From Shinella sp. H4-D48 (GTDB lineage: Bacteria > Pseudomonadota > Alphaproteobacteria > Rhizobiales > Rhizobiaceae): DNA of 64,000 nucleotides. The DNA is taken from NCBI RefSeq assembly GCF_022637395.1, contig NZ_CP093338.1:372001-436000 (forward strand), in the 5' to 3' direction. The notes under the pieces were generated by a model that was given only the letters and a program-made list of their open reading frames with translations, did not search any database and had not been told where the DNA came from. Positions 36,652-44,193 of the stretch are shown here, piece by piece. The position numbers and the translations under genes were made by a program. How positions within the stretch are numbered: position 1 is the stretch's first letter; every line of letters starts with the position of its first letter.

Positions 36652-37983
36652 TCAGACATTTTGCGGGCTGCAAAAAATCCTGTCGGAATGCCCGGGGACG
36701 GTCCATGGCCTGCTGGCTCCCCCGAGGCTTTCGCCGACCGCAAGCCCCGCCTGAATGGCGTCCTCGTGGAATCCGGAACCGAAATACGAGCCACAGAACC
36801 AAGTGTTGCCTTCGCCTTGAAGGGACCAAAGCTGCTTCTGCGCTGCAAGTGTCGCCGCGTTGAATAGAGGATGTTGATATAGGCCGCGCCAGATAACCTT
36901 GTCCTCGGCGGGAGCATGAAGAGGGCTGAGGGTTACGAAGAACGGACGCTTGTCAGAGATACCCTGAAGCCTGTTCATCCAATAGGTGACGCAAGGCTTT
37001 CGAGGAGCCACACCATCCCGCCCGGACGTCGCCAGATAGTTCCAGCTCGCCCAGACGCGACGACGACTGGGCATCAGGCTTTCGTCCCGGTGCAGTACCG
37101 TTTCGTTGTCGGCATAAGCGAATACGCCCAACAGATCAGCCTCCCGTCGCGACGGATCTGCCAGCATACCCAGTGACTGGTCGGCGTGGGCGGCAATCAC
37201 GACATGATCGAACCATTCCGGCTCAGCACCCGGGACAGAAATCTCGATTGCGCCGTTCACCCGGCGGATCGACTTCACCGGTGCATTGATGCGGATGCGA
37301 TCACGGAAAGAAGCTGTCAGCCGTTCGACATAGGCGCGGCTGCCACCCTCGACCGTGCGCCAGACCGGCCGGCGCACGAACTTTAGTAGACCGTGATTTT
37401 CGCAGAAACGCACGAAGGAAAGCGCCGGATAATTGCCGATCTCCAGCGCTGGCGTCGACCAGATCGCAGCGGCCATGGGATAAAGGTGGTCCTCTCGAAA
37501 GGCGCGCCCGAAGCCGGCGCTGTCGAGATAGTCATTGAGGCTGGCGGACGGATCGAGATCTCTTACACCGCTCGGCGCTTGCCGGTAAAAGCGCACGAGG
37601 TCGCGCAGCATGGACCAGAACCGCGGGCTTGCCAGATTGCTGCGCTGCGCGAAAAGGCCGGCAAGGTTGGTCCCCGCATATTCGAGTTGCCCTCCATCCA
37701 TCGAGACGGCGAAAGACATATCGGATGCCCTCGTGGGCACGTCGAGATGTGCAAACAGCGCCGTTAAGTTGGGGTATGTCGCCTCGTTATAGACGATGAA
37801 GCCGGTATCGACAGGTGCGCCCCCCGTGTCCACCGTGTGGGAATGGCCGCCGACGCGGCTGTCCGCCTCGAAAACCGTGATTTCATGGCGTTGCGACAAG
37901 AGCCATGCAGCGGAAAGACCGGCAATGCCCGTGCCCACAACCGCAATTTTCAGGGGCCGGTCGGATTGAGGAAAATGGCGCAT
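36652..37983 (-). CDS. FAD-dependent amine-oxidase-like oxidoreductase of the ChrR regulon
   Basis: 443 residues. The dinucleotide-binding motif VVGTGIAGLSAAWLL lies at about 14-28 and GGHSHT follows near 45; the C-terminal FAD closure is FCGSYFGSGFHEDAIQAGL. Members sit beside a cyclopropane-synthase-like methyltransferase and DUF1365 protein in sigma-E/ChrR loci (for example in Rhodobacter), a gene set connected with membrane fatty-acid modification under singlet oxygen. It is divergent from the sigma-factor gene; its promoter matches the sigma consensus exactly. Start has AAGGA six bases upstream. Confidence 0.83.
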   Translation of the reverse strand: MRHFPQSDRPLKIAVVGTGIAGLSAAWLLSQRHEITVFEADSRVGGHSHTVDTGGAPVDTGFIVYNEATYPNLTALFAHLDVPTRASDMSFAVSMDGGQLEYAGTNLAGLFAQRSNLASPRFWSMLRDLVRFYRQAPSGVRDLDPSASLNDYLDSAGFGRAFREDHLYPMAAAIWSTPALEIGNYPALSFVRFCENHGLLKFVRRPVWRTVEGGSRAYVERLTASFRDRIRINAPVKSIRRVNGAIEISVPGAEPEWFDHVVIAAHADQSLGMLADPSRREADLLGVFAYADNETVLHRDESLMPSRRRVWASWNYLATSGRDGVAPRKPCVTYWMNRLQGISDKRPFFVTLSPLHAPAEDKVIWRGLYQHPLFNAATLAAQKQLWSLQGEGNTWFCGSYFGSGFHEDAIQAGLAVGESLGGASRPWTVPGHSDRIFCSPQNV

Positions 37984-38028
37984 GACAATCCTTCTGCGGC
38001 TGTCGAACTCGTGAGAAACTAGTAGAAC

Positions 38029-38058
38029 TCTTTACGAGCCTGGTGTTCTGACGGATCA
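38029..38058 (-). promoter_or_regulatory. ECF-sigma (ChrR-controlled) promoter of the FAD oxidoreductase gene
   Basis: Minus strand TGATCC (38058-38053), 18 bases, TAAAGA (38034-38029). This matches the TGATCC-N18-TAAGA-type consensus described for Rhodobacter sigma-E. The transcript would start near 38022, about 40 bases before the ATG. Confidence 0.75.
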
Positions 38059-38084
38059 CCGCCATAACCCAAATTCGTCCGGTG

Positions 38085-38114
38085 TGATCCACTCTGGAGA
38101 ACGCCGCGTAGAAG
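38085..38114 (+). promoter_or_regulatory. ECF-sigma autoregulatory promoter of the sigma/chrR operon
   Basis: Plus strand TGATCC (38085-38090), 18 bases, TAGAAG (38109-38114). The predicted start (about 38121) falls on the annotated ATG at 38120, so the mRNA would be leaderless or translation begins further in. Confidence 0.6.
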
Positions 38115-38119
38115 GACGC

Positions 38120-38758
38120 ATGAATGAAGTTTCGAGCCCCATTGAGATTGATCGCAAACCCAGCGTGCCGACAGGCCGGCGGCTTGCCGTGGTGAGTTCA
38201 AGGGATACACAACAGACGCCGTCGCCCGACGCGCTCGTCGAAATGATGATGCAGGTCGCTCAGGGACGCGACCGGCAGGCCTTTGCGCTGCTTTTCCGTT
38301 ATTTCGGCCCGCGACTGAAGACGTTCTTCCTGCGTTGGACGATTTCTTCCGCTGTGGCGGAGGATCTCGTGCAGGAGACGATGCTGACCGTCTGGCGCAA
38401 GGCTTCGTATTTCGATGCCGGGCGGGCGGGCGTCGCGACCTGGATCTTTACGGTGGCGCGCAACATTCGCATCGATCACCTGCGCCGGCAGCGCGACCCG
38501 TCGGCGCTGCCGGCCGATCCCGAGGGTTCACCGGACACAGTCGAGGACGGATTGCTCGGAGCCGAGCGCGACGCGCAGGTGCGCCAGGCGCTGAAGACCC
38601 TCTCGCCCGAGCAGCAGACCATCATTCGGCTCTCCTACTTCAGCGAGAAATCGCAGACAGAAATCGCCGATGAGCTGGGTATCCCTCTCGGCACCGTGAA
38701 ATCTAGAACTCGCCTGGCCATGAACCGCCTGCGCGCGCTGCTGGAAGACAGATCATGA
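38120..38758 (+). CDS. ECF sigma factor of the ChrR-associated group (RpoE/ECF11-like)
   Basis: 212 residues. Region 2 covers about 45-115 (FALLFRYFGPRLKTFFLRW, AEDLVQETMLTVWRKA) and region 4 about 150-205 (LSPEQQTIIRLSYF, IADELGIPLGTVKSR). It would direct RNA polymerase to the TGATCC-N18-TA promoters seen here. The ATG at 38120 has AAGGA upstream, but the predicted promoter overlaps it; the Met cluster at 38243 is an alternative that would give 171 residues, closer to Rhodobacter RpoE. The stop overlaps the ChrR start as ATGA. Confidence 0.87.
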   Translation: MNEVSSPIEIDRKPSVPTGRRLAVVSSRDTQQTPSPDALVEMMMQVAQGRDRQAFALLFRYFGPRLKTFFLRWTISSAVAEDLVQETMLTVWRKASYFDAGRAGVATWIFTVARNIRIDHLRRQRDPSALPADPEGSPDTVEDGLLGAERDAQVRQALKTLSPEQQTIIRLSYFSEKSQTEIADELGIPLGTVKSRTRLAMNRLRALLEDRS

Positions 38759-39408
38759 CCGCCAACCATCACGCAACAGACGAGACCCTAATGCGCTTCG
38801 CCGCCGGCACGCTCGCCGCTGGTCCGGCCATCGTGGTCGAGGCGCATTTGGCAAGCTGCCCGGCCTGTCGGGCCCGCATTGGTACTTTCGAGGCTGTCGG
38901 TGGTGCCATCCTCGAAGACATGGACCCCACCCCGCTTTCGGCAAAGGCGCTGAACGATACCCTGGCTATGCTCGATGACGATGAGGAAGCTTCGGCAGTC
39001 GTGCCGTCGCCGCCCACACCTGTTGAAATCGAGGGTATCCGTCTGCCGGACGCCCTGCGTGGCTGCGATATCGGGCGCTGGCGCTGGATTGGCCCCGGCA
39101 TGAAGATGAGCCGTGTCGGCGTTCCGCAGGACCCGGACGCCAATCTCATCCTGCTGAAAGTCGGTCCTGGTCGCGCTCTTCCCGATCACGGGCATGTCGG
39201 CACGGAGTTCACCTACATCGTCTCGGGCTCGTTCTCCGACAAGTTCGGCACGTTTCGCCCCGGAGACCTTGCTGAAATGGACGACGACGTCGAGCACCAG
39301 CCGGTTGTCGACCGGGATGTTGAATGCATCTGCCTTGCCGCCATGGAGGGCAAGATGCGCTTCAAAAACGTCATCGGCCGCATGCTGCAGCCGATCTTCG
39401 GGATCTGA
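38755..39408 (+). CDS. chrR: ChrR-family zinc anti-sigma factor with cupin domain
   Basis: 217 residues. The zinc anti-sigma ligands are H6, H31, C35 and C38 (HLASCPAC), the same positions I recall for Rhodobacter ChrR. The cupin-like C-terminal domain (about 95-205) has H145, H147, E151 and H181 (DHGHVGTEFTYIVSG). ChrR holds the sigma factor inactive; in Rhodobacter singlet oxygen triggers release through the C-terminal domain. All metal ligands are conserved here, so the same sensing is expected. Translationally coupled to the sigma gene. Confidence 0.9.
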   Translation: MTANHHATDETLMRFAAGTLAAGPAIVVEAHLASCPACRARIGTFEAVGGAILEDMDPTPLSAKALNDTLAMLDDDEEASAVVPSPPTPVEIEGIRLPDALRGCDIGRWRWIGPGMKMSRVGVPQDPDANLILLKVGPGRALPDHGHVGTEFTYIVSGSFSDKFGTFRPGDLAEMDDDVEHQPVVDRDVECICLAAMEGKMRFKNVIGRMLQPIFGI

Positions 39409-39411
39409 GCC

Positions 39412-40227
39412 ATGACGGCGGCGGTGCTCTTCCTCCTTCTTGCCGTCGCCGCGGGACTCGTAATGACCGTTGTGTGGTTTGCCGTCGTAAAGGGGGCTAC
39501 ATCCGGCTGGGTCGATGCGGTCTGGTCGTTCCTTGTGGGCGCCACCGGCATCACGGCCGCGCTCGTGCCCGTTATCGGCTGGGAGGGCGACTGGCAGCGG
39601 CGGCTCTTTATCGCAGCCGCCGCGGGTTTCTGGTCATGCCGGCTGGGCGTCCATATCCTGCGGCGCACGTTGGAAGGCGGCGAGGATCCGCGTTATGCCA
39701 GACTGCGCGAGGAATGGGGGGAAAGCTGGCGCTTGCGCCTTTTCATCTTTCTGCAAATTCAGGCCGCTGCTGCACTTCTTCTGACGGCAACCATCTTCAT
39801 TGCCGCACGAAACCCTGCAGTAGGGCTGCAATGGAGCGATATTGCCGGCATCGCCATCCTCGCCATGGCTGTAATCGGTGAAGGTGTGGCCGACGCGCAG
39901 CTGTCGCGGTTCCGCGGCAAGACGGCAAACAAGGGGAAGGTCTGCGACGATGGGCTATGGAGCCTCTCGCGTCACCCCAACTACTTCTTCCAGTGGCTTG
40001 GCTGGTGCGGATATGCGGTCATCGCTGTCGGCCCCGCGGGCGACTGGGGCTGGGGATGGTTGGCGCTTGCCGGCCCGGCCTTCATGTATTGGCTGCTTGT
40101 ACATGTCTCGGGAATTCCCCCGCTCGAAGCGCACATGATGCGTTCACGGGGCGCGGCCTTCGCGGCTTACGTCACTCGCGTCAACGCGTTTTGGCCCGGT
40201 TTAAAGAAAAGGGAGAAGACGTCATGA
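39412..40227 (+). CDS. DUF1295 integral membrane protein (steroid 5-alpha-reductase-like fold)
   Basis: 271 residues with about seven hydrophobic segments. The C-terminal motif GLWSLSRHPNYFFQWLGWCGYA is the hallmark shared with isoprenylcysteine methyltransferase/steroid reductase-like membrane enzymes. It begins three bases after chrR and overlaps the methyltransferase gene by four, so it belongs to the sigma-factor operon and probably acts on membrane lipids. Exact reaction unknown; a reductase or methyltransferase is possible. Confidence 0.8.
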   Translation: MTAAVLFLLLAVAAGLVMTVVWFAVVKGATSGWVDAVWSFLVGATGITAALVPVIGWEGDWQRRLFIAAAAGFWSCRLGVHILRRTLEGGEDPRYARLREEWGESWRLRLFIFLQIQAAAALLLTATIFIAARNPAVGLQWSDIAGIAILAMAVIGEGVADAQLSRFRGKTANKGKVCDDGLWSLSRHPNYFFQWLGWCGYAVIAVGPAGDWGWGWLALAGPAFMYWLLVHVSGIPPLEAHMMRSRGAAFAAYVTRVNAFWPGLKKREKTS

Positions 40228-41261
40228 ACCTTGCCGTTACTGCTATTACCGCCGCGGAGCGTCTGCCCGTTCCTGATCCCGCCCTGCGCTTCGGCATCAG
40301 CCGGCTCGTTGGGCGCACGCGCCGTCTGCTGGCGCAGAGCGGTGGCCCGACGGATAGCGACTTTGCCCGATCCATGACCGATTGGCCGATCGCTGTTCAC
40401 ACAGATGAAGCCAATGCCCAGCATTACGAACTTCCGGCGGCATTCTTCGCTCTGACGCTCGGGCCGTGCCGTAAATATTCCTCCTGCCTCTATTCCTCAT
40501 CCAGCACCACGTTGGCGCAAGCCGAGATCAAGGCGCTTGAAGAGACGTGCCGCCATGCGGACCTTGCCGATGGACAGGACATTCTCGAACTGGGGTGCGG
40601 CTGGGGATCCCTCTCCCTTTTCATGGCCGAACGTTATCCGTCCGCACGCATCGTCTGCGTCTCGAATTCGGCCTCGCAACGAGCCCATATCGAGGCACAG
40701 GCCATCAAGCGCGGTCTCGGCAACCTCACGGTCGTCACCGCCGACATGAATATCTTTTCTCCGGAGAGAACTTTCGACCGAATTGTTTCGGTGGAGATGT
40801 TCGAACACATGTCCAACTGGAAGTCTCTGCTGGAACGGGCGCGCGGCTGGGTCCGCGACGACGGTCGTCTCTTCCTGCATGTCTTCTCGCATCGCAAGAC
40901 GGCTTACCGCTTCGACCATGCCGACAAGGCGGACTGGATCGCCCAGTATTTCTTCACCGGCGGCGTCATGCCGAGCCATGGCCTCGTGCGGGAGTTCAGC
41001 GACAGCTTCATCGTTGAGAAGGACTGGCGCTGGAACGGCACGCATTACGAACGCACGGCCCTCGACTGGCTCGACAATTTCGACAAGAACCGAGACGAAA
41101 TCCGTACCATCTTCAACGCGACCTACGGGCCCGACGCGGCACTCTGGATGCGGCGCTGGCGACTGTTCTTCCTCGCCACGGCCGGACTTTTTGGGCATGC
41201 GAATGGCGAGGAATGGGGTGTCAGTCATTACCGCCTCCGTCCCGCCGGCACCAGATCGTGA
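40224..41261 (+). CDS. Cyclopropane-fatty-acid-synthase-like SAM-dependent methyltransferase
   Basis: 345 residues. SAM motif I is ILELGCGWGSLSLFMAERYP near 120; the CFA-family segment CRKYSSCLYSSSSTTLAQAE lies near 90 and IVSVEMFEHM near 192. It is shorter than classical CfaS (about 390) and lacks most of the N-terminal domain, like the versions in ChrR regulons. It presumably methylates unsaturated acyl chains of membrane phospholipids during photo-oxidative stress. The ATG at 40224 overlaps the DUF1295 stop (ATGA). Confidence 0.85.
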   Translation: MNLAVTAITAAERLPVPDPALRFGISRLVGRTRRLLAQSGGPTDSDFARSMTDWPIAVHTDEANAQHYELPAAFFALTLGPCRKYSSCLYSSSSTTLAQAEIKALEETCRHADLADGQDILELGCGWGSLSLFMAERYPSARIVCVSNSASQRAHIEAQAIKRGLGNLTVVTADMNIFSPERTFDRIVSVEMFEHMSNWKSLLERARGWVRDDGRLFLHVFSHRKTAYRFDHADKADWIAQYFFTGGVMPSHGLVREFSDSFIVEKDWRWNGTHYERTALDWLDNFDKNRDEIRTIFNATYGPDAALWMRRWRLFFLATAGLFGHANGEEWGVSHYRLRPAGTRS

Positions 41262-41857
41262 TGTCCCTTCTCGCCAACCCCATCGAGACAGTGCGGGCCT
41301 ATGCCCGCAATCCCGATCCGCGCGTGGCTGCGGCAAATGTCATCGCGCTCGTGGTCGCGTCCAATCAGCCGTTCTATCCGCTTTATCTTTTCTGGCTGGT
41401 CAGCGACGACATCACGGCCGCCTGGTTCACATTCCTGTCGACACCCTTCTTCCTTGCCGTACCGGCCGTTTCACGCTGGAACGATACCGCCGGTCGCGCG
41501 CTCCTGCCTTTGGCGGGTATAGGCAATACGGTGCTCTCGGCCTGGCTTTTCGGCACCGCCTCGGCGGTCGAGATCTTTCTCATTCCCTGTGGGGTCATCT
41601 CACTGTTGCTGTTTCGTCCTCGGGAGCGTCTGGTCGCGCTGGCAATCACGGCAATTGCTTTCGGCGTCTTTCTTTTGCTGCACGACGTCTATGGACCGCC
41701 GCTCGCCCACTATGACGCAACGGAATATGCCGCGCTCTCCCGCCTCAATCTCATCAGCGCCAGCACGCTGACGGCTTTTGTCGCCCTTATATTCTCCGGG
41801 GTTCTCGCGGAGGCGGAACGATCATCCAACGCGGCTGGCGACAAGAAAACCGGCTGA
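41261..41857 (+). CDS. Integral membrane protein of unknown function, sigma/ChrR operon
   Basis: 198 residues with about six hydrophobic segments and short loops; no recognised catalytic motif. The ATG at 41261 shares a base with the methyltransferase TGA stop, so it is co-translated. It is the last gene of the rightward operon, and its 3' end overlaps the convergent DUF2177 gene by 36 bases. Could be a sensor input or lipid-handling membrane protein; neither is shown. Confidence 0.7.
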   Translation: MSLLANPIETVRAYARNPDPRVAAANVIALVVASNQPFYPLYLFWLVSDDITAAWFTFLSTPFFLAVPAVSRWNDTAGRALLPLAGIGNTVLSAWLFGTASAVEIFLIPCGVISLLLFRPRERLVALAITAIAFGVFLLLHDVYGPPLAHYDATEYAALSRLNLISASTLTAFVALIFSGVLAEAERSSNAAGDKKTG

Positions 41858-42223
41858 GGCGCCGACGGCTGTCACAAAGGCACCCCAAGGGATATCGGCA
41901 AGTGTCACTGAAAGCGGCCAATCCTTCAGCGTCGCTTGGTTGGTAAGGTCATAGGTCGCATAGGCAACCAGGCCAAGCACGGCACCATTCAGCGCAGCCT
42001 TGGCAAGCCCGCCGCCCTCGATTGCGGGCATGACGGCGAAGAACACGATGCCGGCGACATAGATCAGATAGAACACGATGGCCGGAGCCAGATGAAACTG
42101 CGGCGCGAGCTTGTCGCCCATCAGCGGCCTGTAAAGCATGTCCGCCATTGTCGAGAGCCATATGGCATCAACGATCAGGAACGCGATGCCGGTTGCCAGA
42201 TAGGCCGTTGCGATCGTCTTCAT
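41822..42223 (-). CDS. DUF2177 family membrane protein
   Basis: 133 residues, four hydrophobic segments, opening MKTIATAYLATGIAFLIVDA with the family Asp-Trp pattern (DAIWLSTM) and YATYDLTNQATLKDWP near 95. The ATG at 42223 has AGGAG 8 bases upstream; the open frame continues upstream without support. Its promoter matches the ECF sigma consensus, placing it in the ChrR regulon. The function of the family is unknown. Confidence 0.83.
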   Translation of the reverse strand: MKTIATAYLATGIAFLIVDAIWLSTMADMLYRPLMGDKLAPQFHLAPAIVFYLIYVAGIVFFAVMPAIEGGGLAKAALNGAVLGLVAYATYDLTNQATLKDWPLSVTLADIPWGAFVTAVGASAGFLVASRVG

Positions 42224-42252
42224 ACCATTTTCTCCTGCGGTGTCCTCGACAC

Positions 42253-42282
42253 TGTCTACGCCATCCCGTCTTCGGCGGATCA
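42253..42282 (-). promoter_or_regulatory. ECF-sigma (ChrR-controlled) promoter of the DUF2177 gene
   Basis: Minus strand TGATCC (42282-42277), 18 bases, TAGACA (42258-42253), giving a leader of about 23 bases before the ATG at 42223. Third TGATCC-N18-TA element in the locus. Confidence 0.68.
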
Positions 42283-42344
42283 CCAAAAGTGAACCGATCG
42301 ACCAGCGCTTCCGTATTTCATAGGAAAGCAAGGAGGATGGATCG

Positions 42345-42725
42345 ATGAGAATAGCCGTTCTGACTGCATGCGCCGCCTTGATGTCGACCGCCGCTGTGTC
42401 CTACGCGCAGGAATCTGCCGATCCCAGCGGAACATGGCTGCGCGACGATGGAAATGCACGTGTGCGTATAGCGCCCTGCGGCAGCAATATCTGCGCCACA
42501 AATCTCTGGATCCGCGATACCAGCAAGGGAGAGGAGGCCGGAGACCGGCTCGTCATGTCGCTCAAGCCGAAATCGGCGGACACGCTTGCCGGCACCGCGT
42601 ATGATGCCAAACGCGACCGAACTTATGCCATCACGGTGCAGGTCTCGGGCAAATCGCTTCTCACCCGCGGCTGCATCCTGGGCGGTGTGTTGTGCAAAGA
42701 CGTCCACTGGCAGCCTGCGCCGTGA
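42345..42725 (+). CDS. DUF2147 family secreted protein
   Basis: 126 residues with a signal peptide (about 1-21, cleavage near SYA/QESA). The mature part has the family opening PSGTWLRDDGNARVRIAPCG and a WIRDTS motif; four Cys (IAPCG, NICA, RGCIL, VLCK) probably form two disulfides in the periplasm. Start has AAGGAGG nine bases upstream. It lies between the DUF2177 promoter and DUF1365 on the plus strand. A lipocalin-like role has been suggested for such proteins but not shown. Confidence 0.8.
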   Translation: MRIAVLTACAALMSTAAVSYAQESADPSGTWLRDDGNARVRIAPCGSNICATNLWIRDTSKGEEAGDRLVMSLKPKSADTLAGTAYDAKRDRTYAITVQVSGKSLLTRGCILGGVLCKDVHWQPAP

Positions 42726-42747
42726 AAAAGCGGGCAAAAGAGAGAAG

Positions 42748-43572
42748 ATGAGGCACGACCGTATCACGAGTATGGCCGAGAATGGGGCGCCGCCAGCGGC
42801 CGCTGGCACGCTTTACCCCGGCAAGGTCATGCACCAGCGGCTCAATCCCTTCGGACACCGTTTCAGCTACAGCGTCTTCTCCCTGCTGGTGGATATCGAC
42901 CGTCTCGATGCGCTTTCCCAGAGCACCCGCCTCCTCGCCGTGAACAGGCCGGGCATTCTTTCTTTCCGCGAAAGCGACCACGTCGAGAACAAGGGTGAGA
43001 CGCTGCGCATGTTTGCAGACAGCCTGCTGGCGCGTGCCGGGCTCGACAAGCCGGCGGCGCGCGTGCTGCTGCTCGCCTATCCCCGTATGTTCGGCTATGT
43101 GTTCAATCCACTGTCCACCTATTTCGCCTATGACGCGGACGAACGACTGGTCGCGATCATATACGCCGTGCGGAACACCTTCGGCGAGCGGCACAGCTAT
43201 GTGGCACCGGTGCTGGAGGGAGAGGAAAGCCCGGCCGGCATCCGCCAGACTCGAACCAAGATTTTCCATGTCTCACCCTTCATGGATATGGGATTGCGCT
43301 ACCACTTCCGCGTCCTTCCGCCGGGCAAGGCCGTGCGCATCCGCATTCACGAGACCGCAGGCAAAGAGCCGGTGCTGGCCGCAACATTCCAGGCGGACGC
43401 CGCGCCGCTGACTGACGCCAACCTCGCTCGATGCCTCCTGCGCTTCCCCTTCATGACGCTCAAGGTAATTGCCGGCATTCACTGGGAGGCGCTCAAGCTC
43501 TGGCTGAAAGGAGCGCGCTTCCGTACAAGCCCGCCTCCCCCCGAGACGGCGAGCTTTCGGGATGCCGCATGA
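42748..43572 (+). CDS. DUF1365 family protein
   Basis: 274 residues from ATG 42748 (an alternative Met at 42772 is also possible). Family marks: TLYPGKVMHQRLNPFGHRFS at the start, YPRMFGYVFNPLSTYFAYD near 115 and KIFHVSPFMDMGLRYHFRV near 175. DUF1365 proteins almost always adjoin an FAD amine oxidase-like protein and a CFA-like methyltransferase, as here, and are thought to act in the same lipid-modification route. It follows DUF2147 by 22 bases. Confidence 0.83.
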   Translation: MRHDRITSMAENGAPPAAAGTLYPGKVMHQRLNPFGHRFSYSVFSLLVDIDRLDALSQSTRLLAVNRPGILSFRESDHVENKGETLRMFADSLLARAGLDKPAARVLLLAYPRMFGYVFNPLSTYFAYDADERLVAIIYAVRNTFGERHSYVAPVLEGEESPAGIRQTRTKIFHVSPFMDMGLRYHFRVLPPGKAVRIRIHETAGKEPVLAATFQADAAPLTDANLARCLLRFPFMTLKVIAGIHWEALKLWLKGARFRTSPPPPETASFRDAA

Positions 43573-43631
43573 CGGCATGATCGTGACCAGGGCTCGGGAG
43601 CACAAATGCCGAGTGCGATCGGGCTATTGCA

Positions 43632-44012
43632 TTACGCCTTTATTCGCCGCTCACCTCGGCGATCTCGAAGGTTCAGGTGCGCGACCATGTCATCCATTCG
43701 ATAGGGCTTCGCAATAAAAGTCTCGCCGGGCTTGAGGTCTGCGTTGCCGGGCCTGTTTCCACCGGACGTGACGATGACGCCAACGCCGCTGTCGTGATGC
43801 CGAACGAATCTTACGAGATCGAACCCGTTAAGCCCACCCGGCATATCCACATCGGTGATCAGAAAATCGATATGGTGCATGCCGAACGCCGCCACGGCCT
43901 CAAGCACGCTCGACGCTTCGATCACGTCATGCCCCTCGTCCAGAAGGGCATCGACCAGTGTCATGCGGATCAAAGGCTCATCTTCAACAACGAGCACGGT
44001 TAGATGAGACAT
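43632..44012 (-). CDS. Stand-alone response-regulator receiver domain
   Basis: 126 residues, a single REC domain with acidic pair VVEDE (10-11), phospho-acceptor D54 in LITDVDMPG, Thr/Ser in VTSGG near 82 and K102 in FIAKPY. No output domain, so it works through a partner (phosphorelay or protein contact). No histidine kinase adjoins it. The 181 bases upstream (44013-44193) contain no gene I can see. Such single-domain regulators are common in rhizobia. Confidence 0.84.
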   Translation of the reverse strand: MSHLTVLVVEDEPLIRMTLVDALLDEGHDVIEASSVLEAVAAFGMHHIDFLITDVDMPGGLNGFDLVRFVRHHDSGVGVIVTSGGNRPGNADLKPGETFIAKPYRMDDMVAHLNLRDRRGERRIKA

Positions 44013-44193
44013 GCTGAGACCTCCGTACTTCGGTTACGCGTTCAACGCGGTCTCCCCACAATCAGTCGGCCCCTTTTCAAGAGTTTTCTCCAACAAACTT
44101 AATAAAATGCGAACGATAGTTTCAGGGATGCTTAACCATGTCAGACTGTTGGCGTTGCGGTCAGCCTGAGCGGTTAGAACAGCGGGGACGACA

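Noticed and set aside
42283-42344. TGATCC-type sigma promoter for the DUF2147 gene on the plus strand
   Set aside because: Only a weak TGAACC-like sequence is present without a matching -10 at 18 bases; not strong enough to call.
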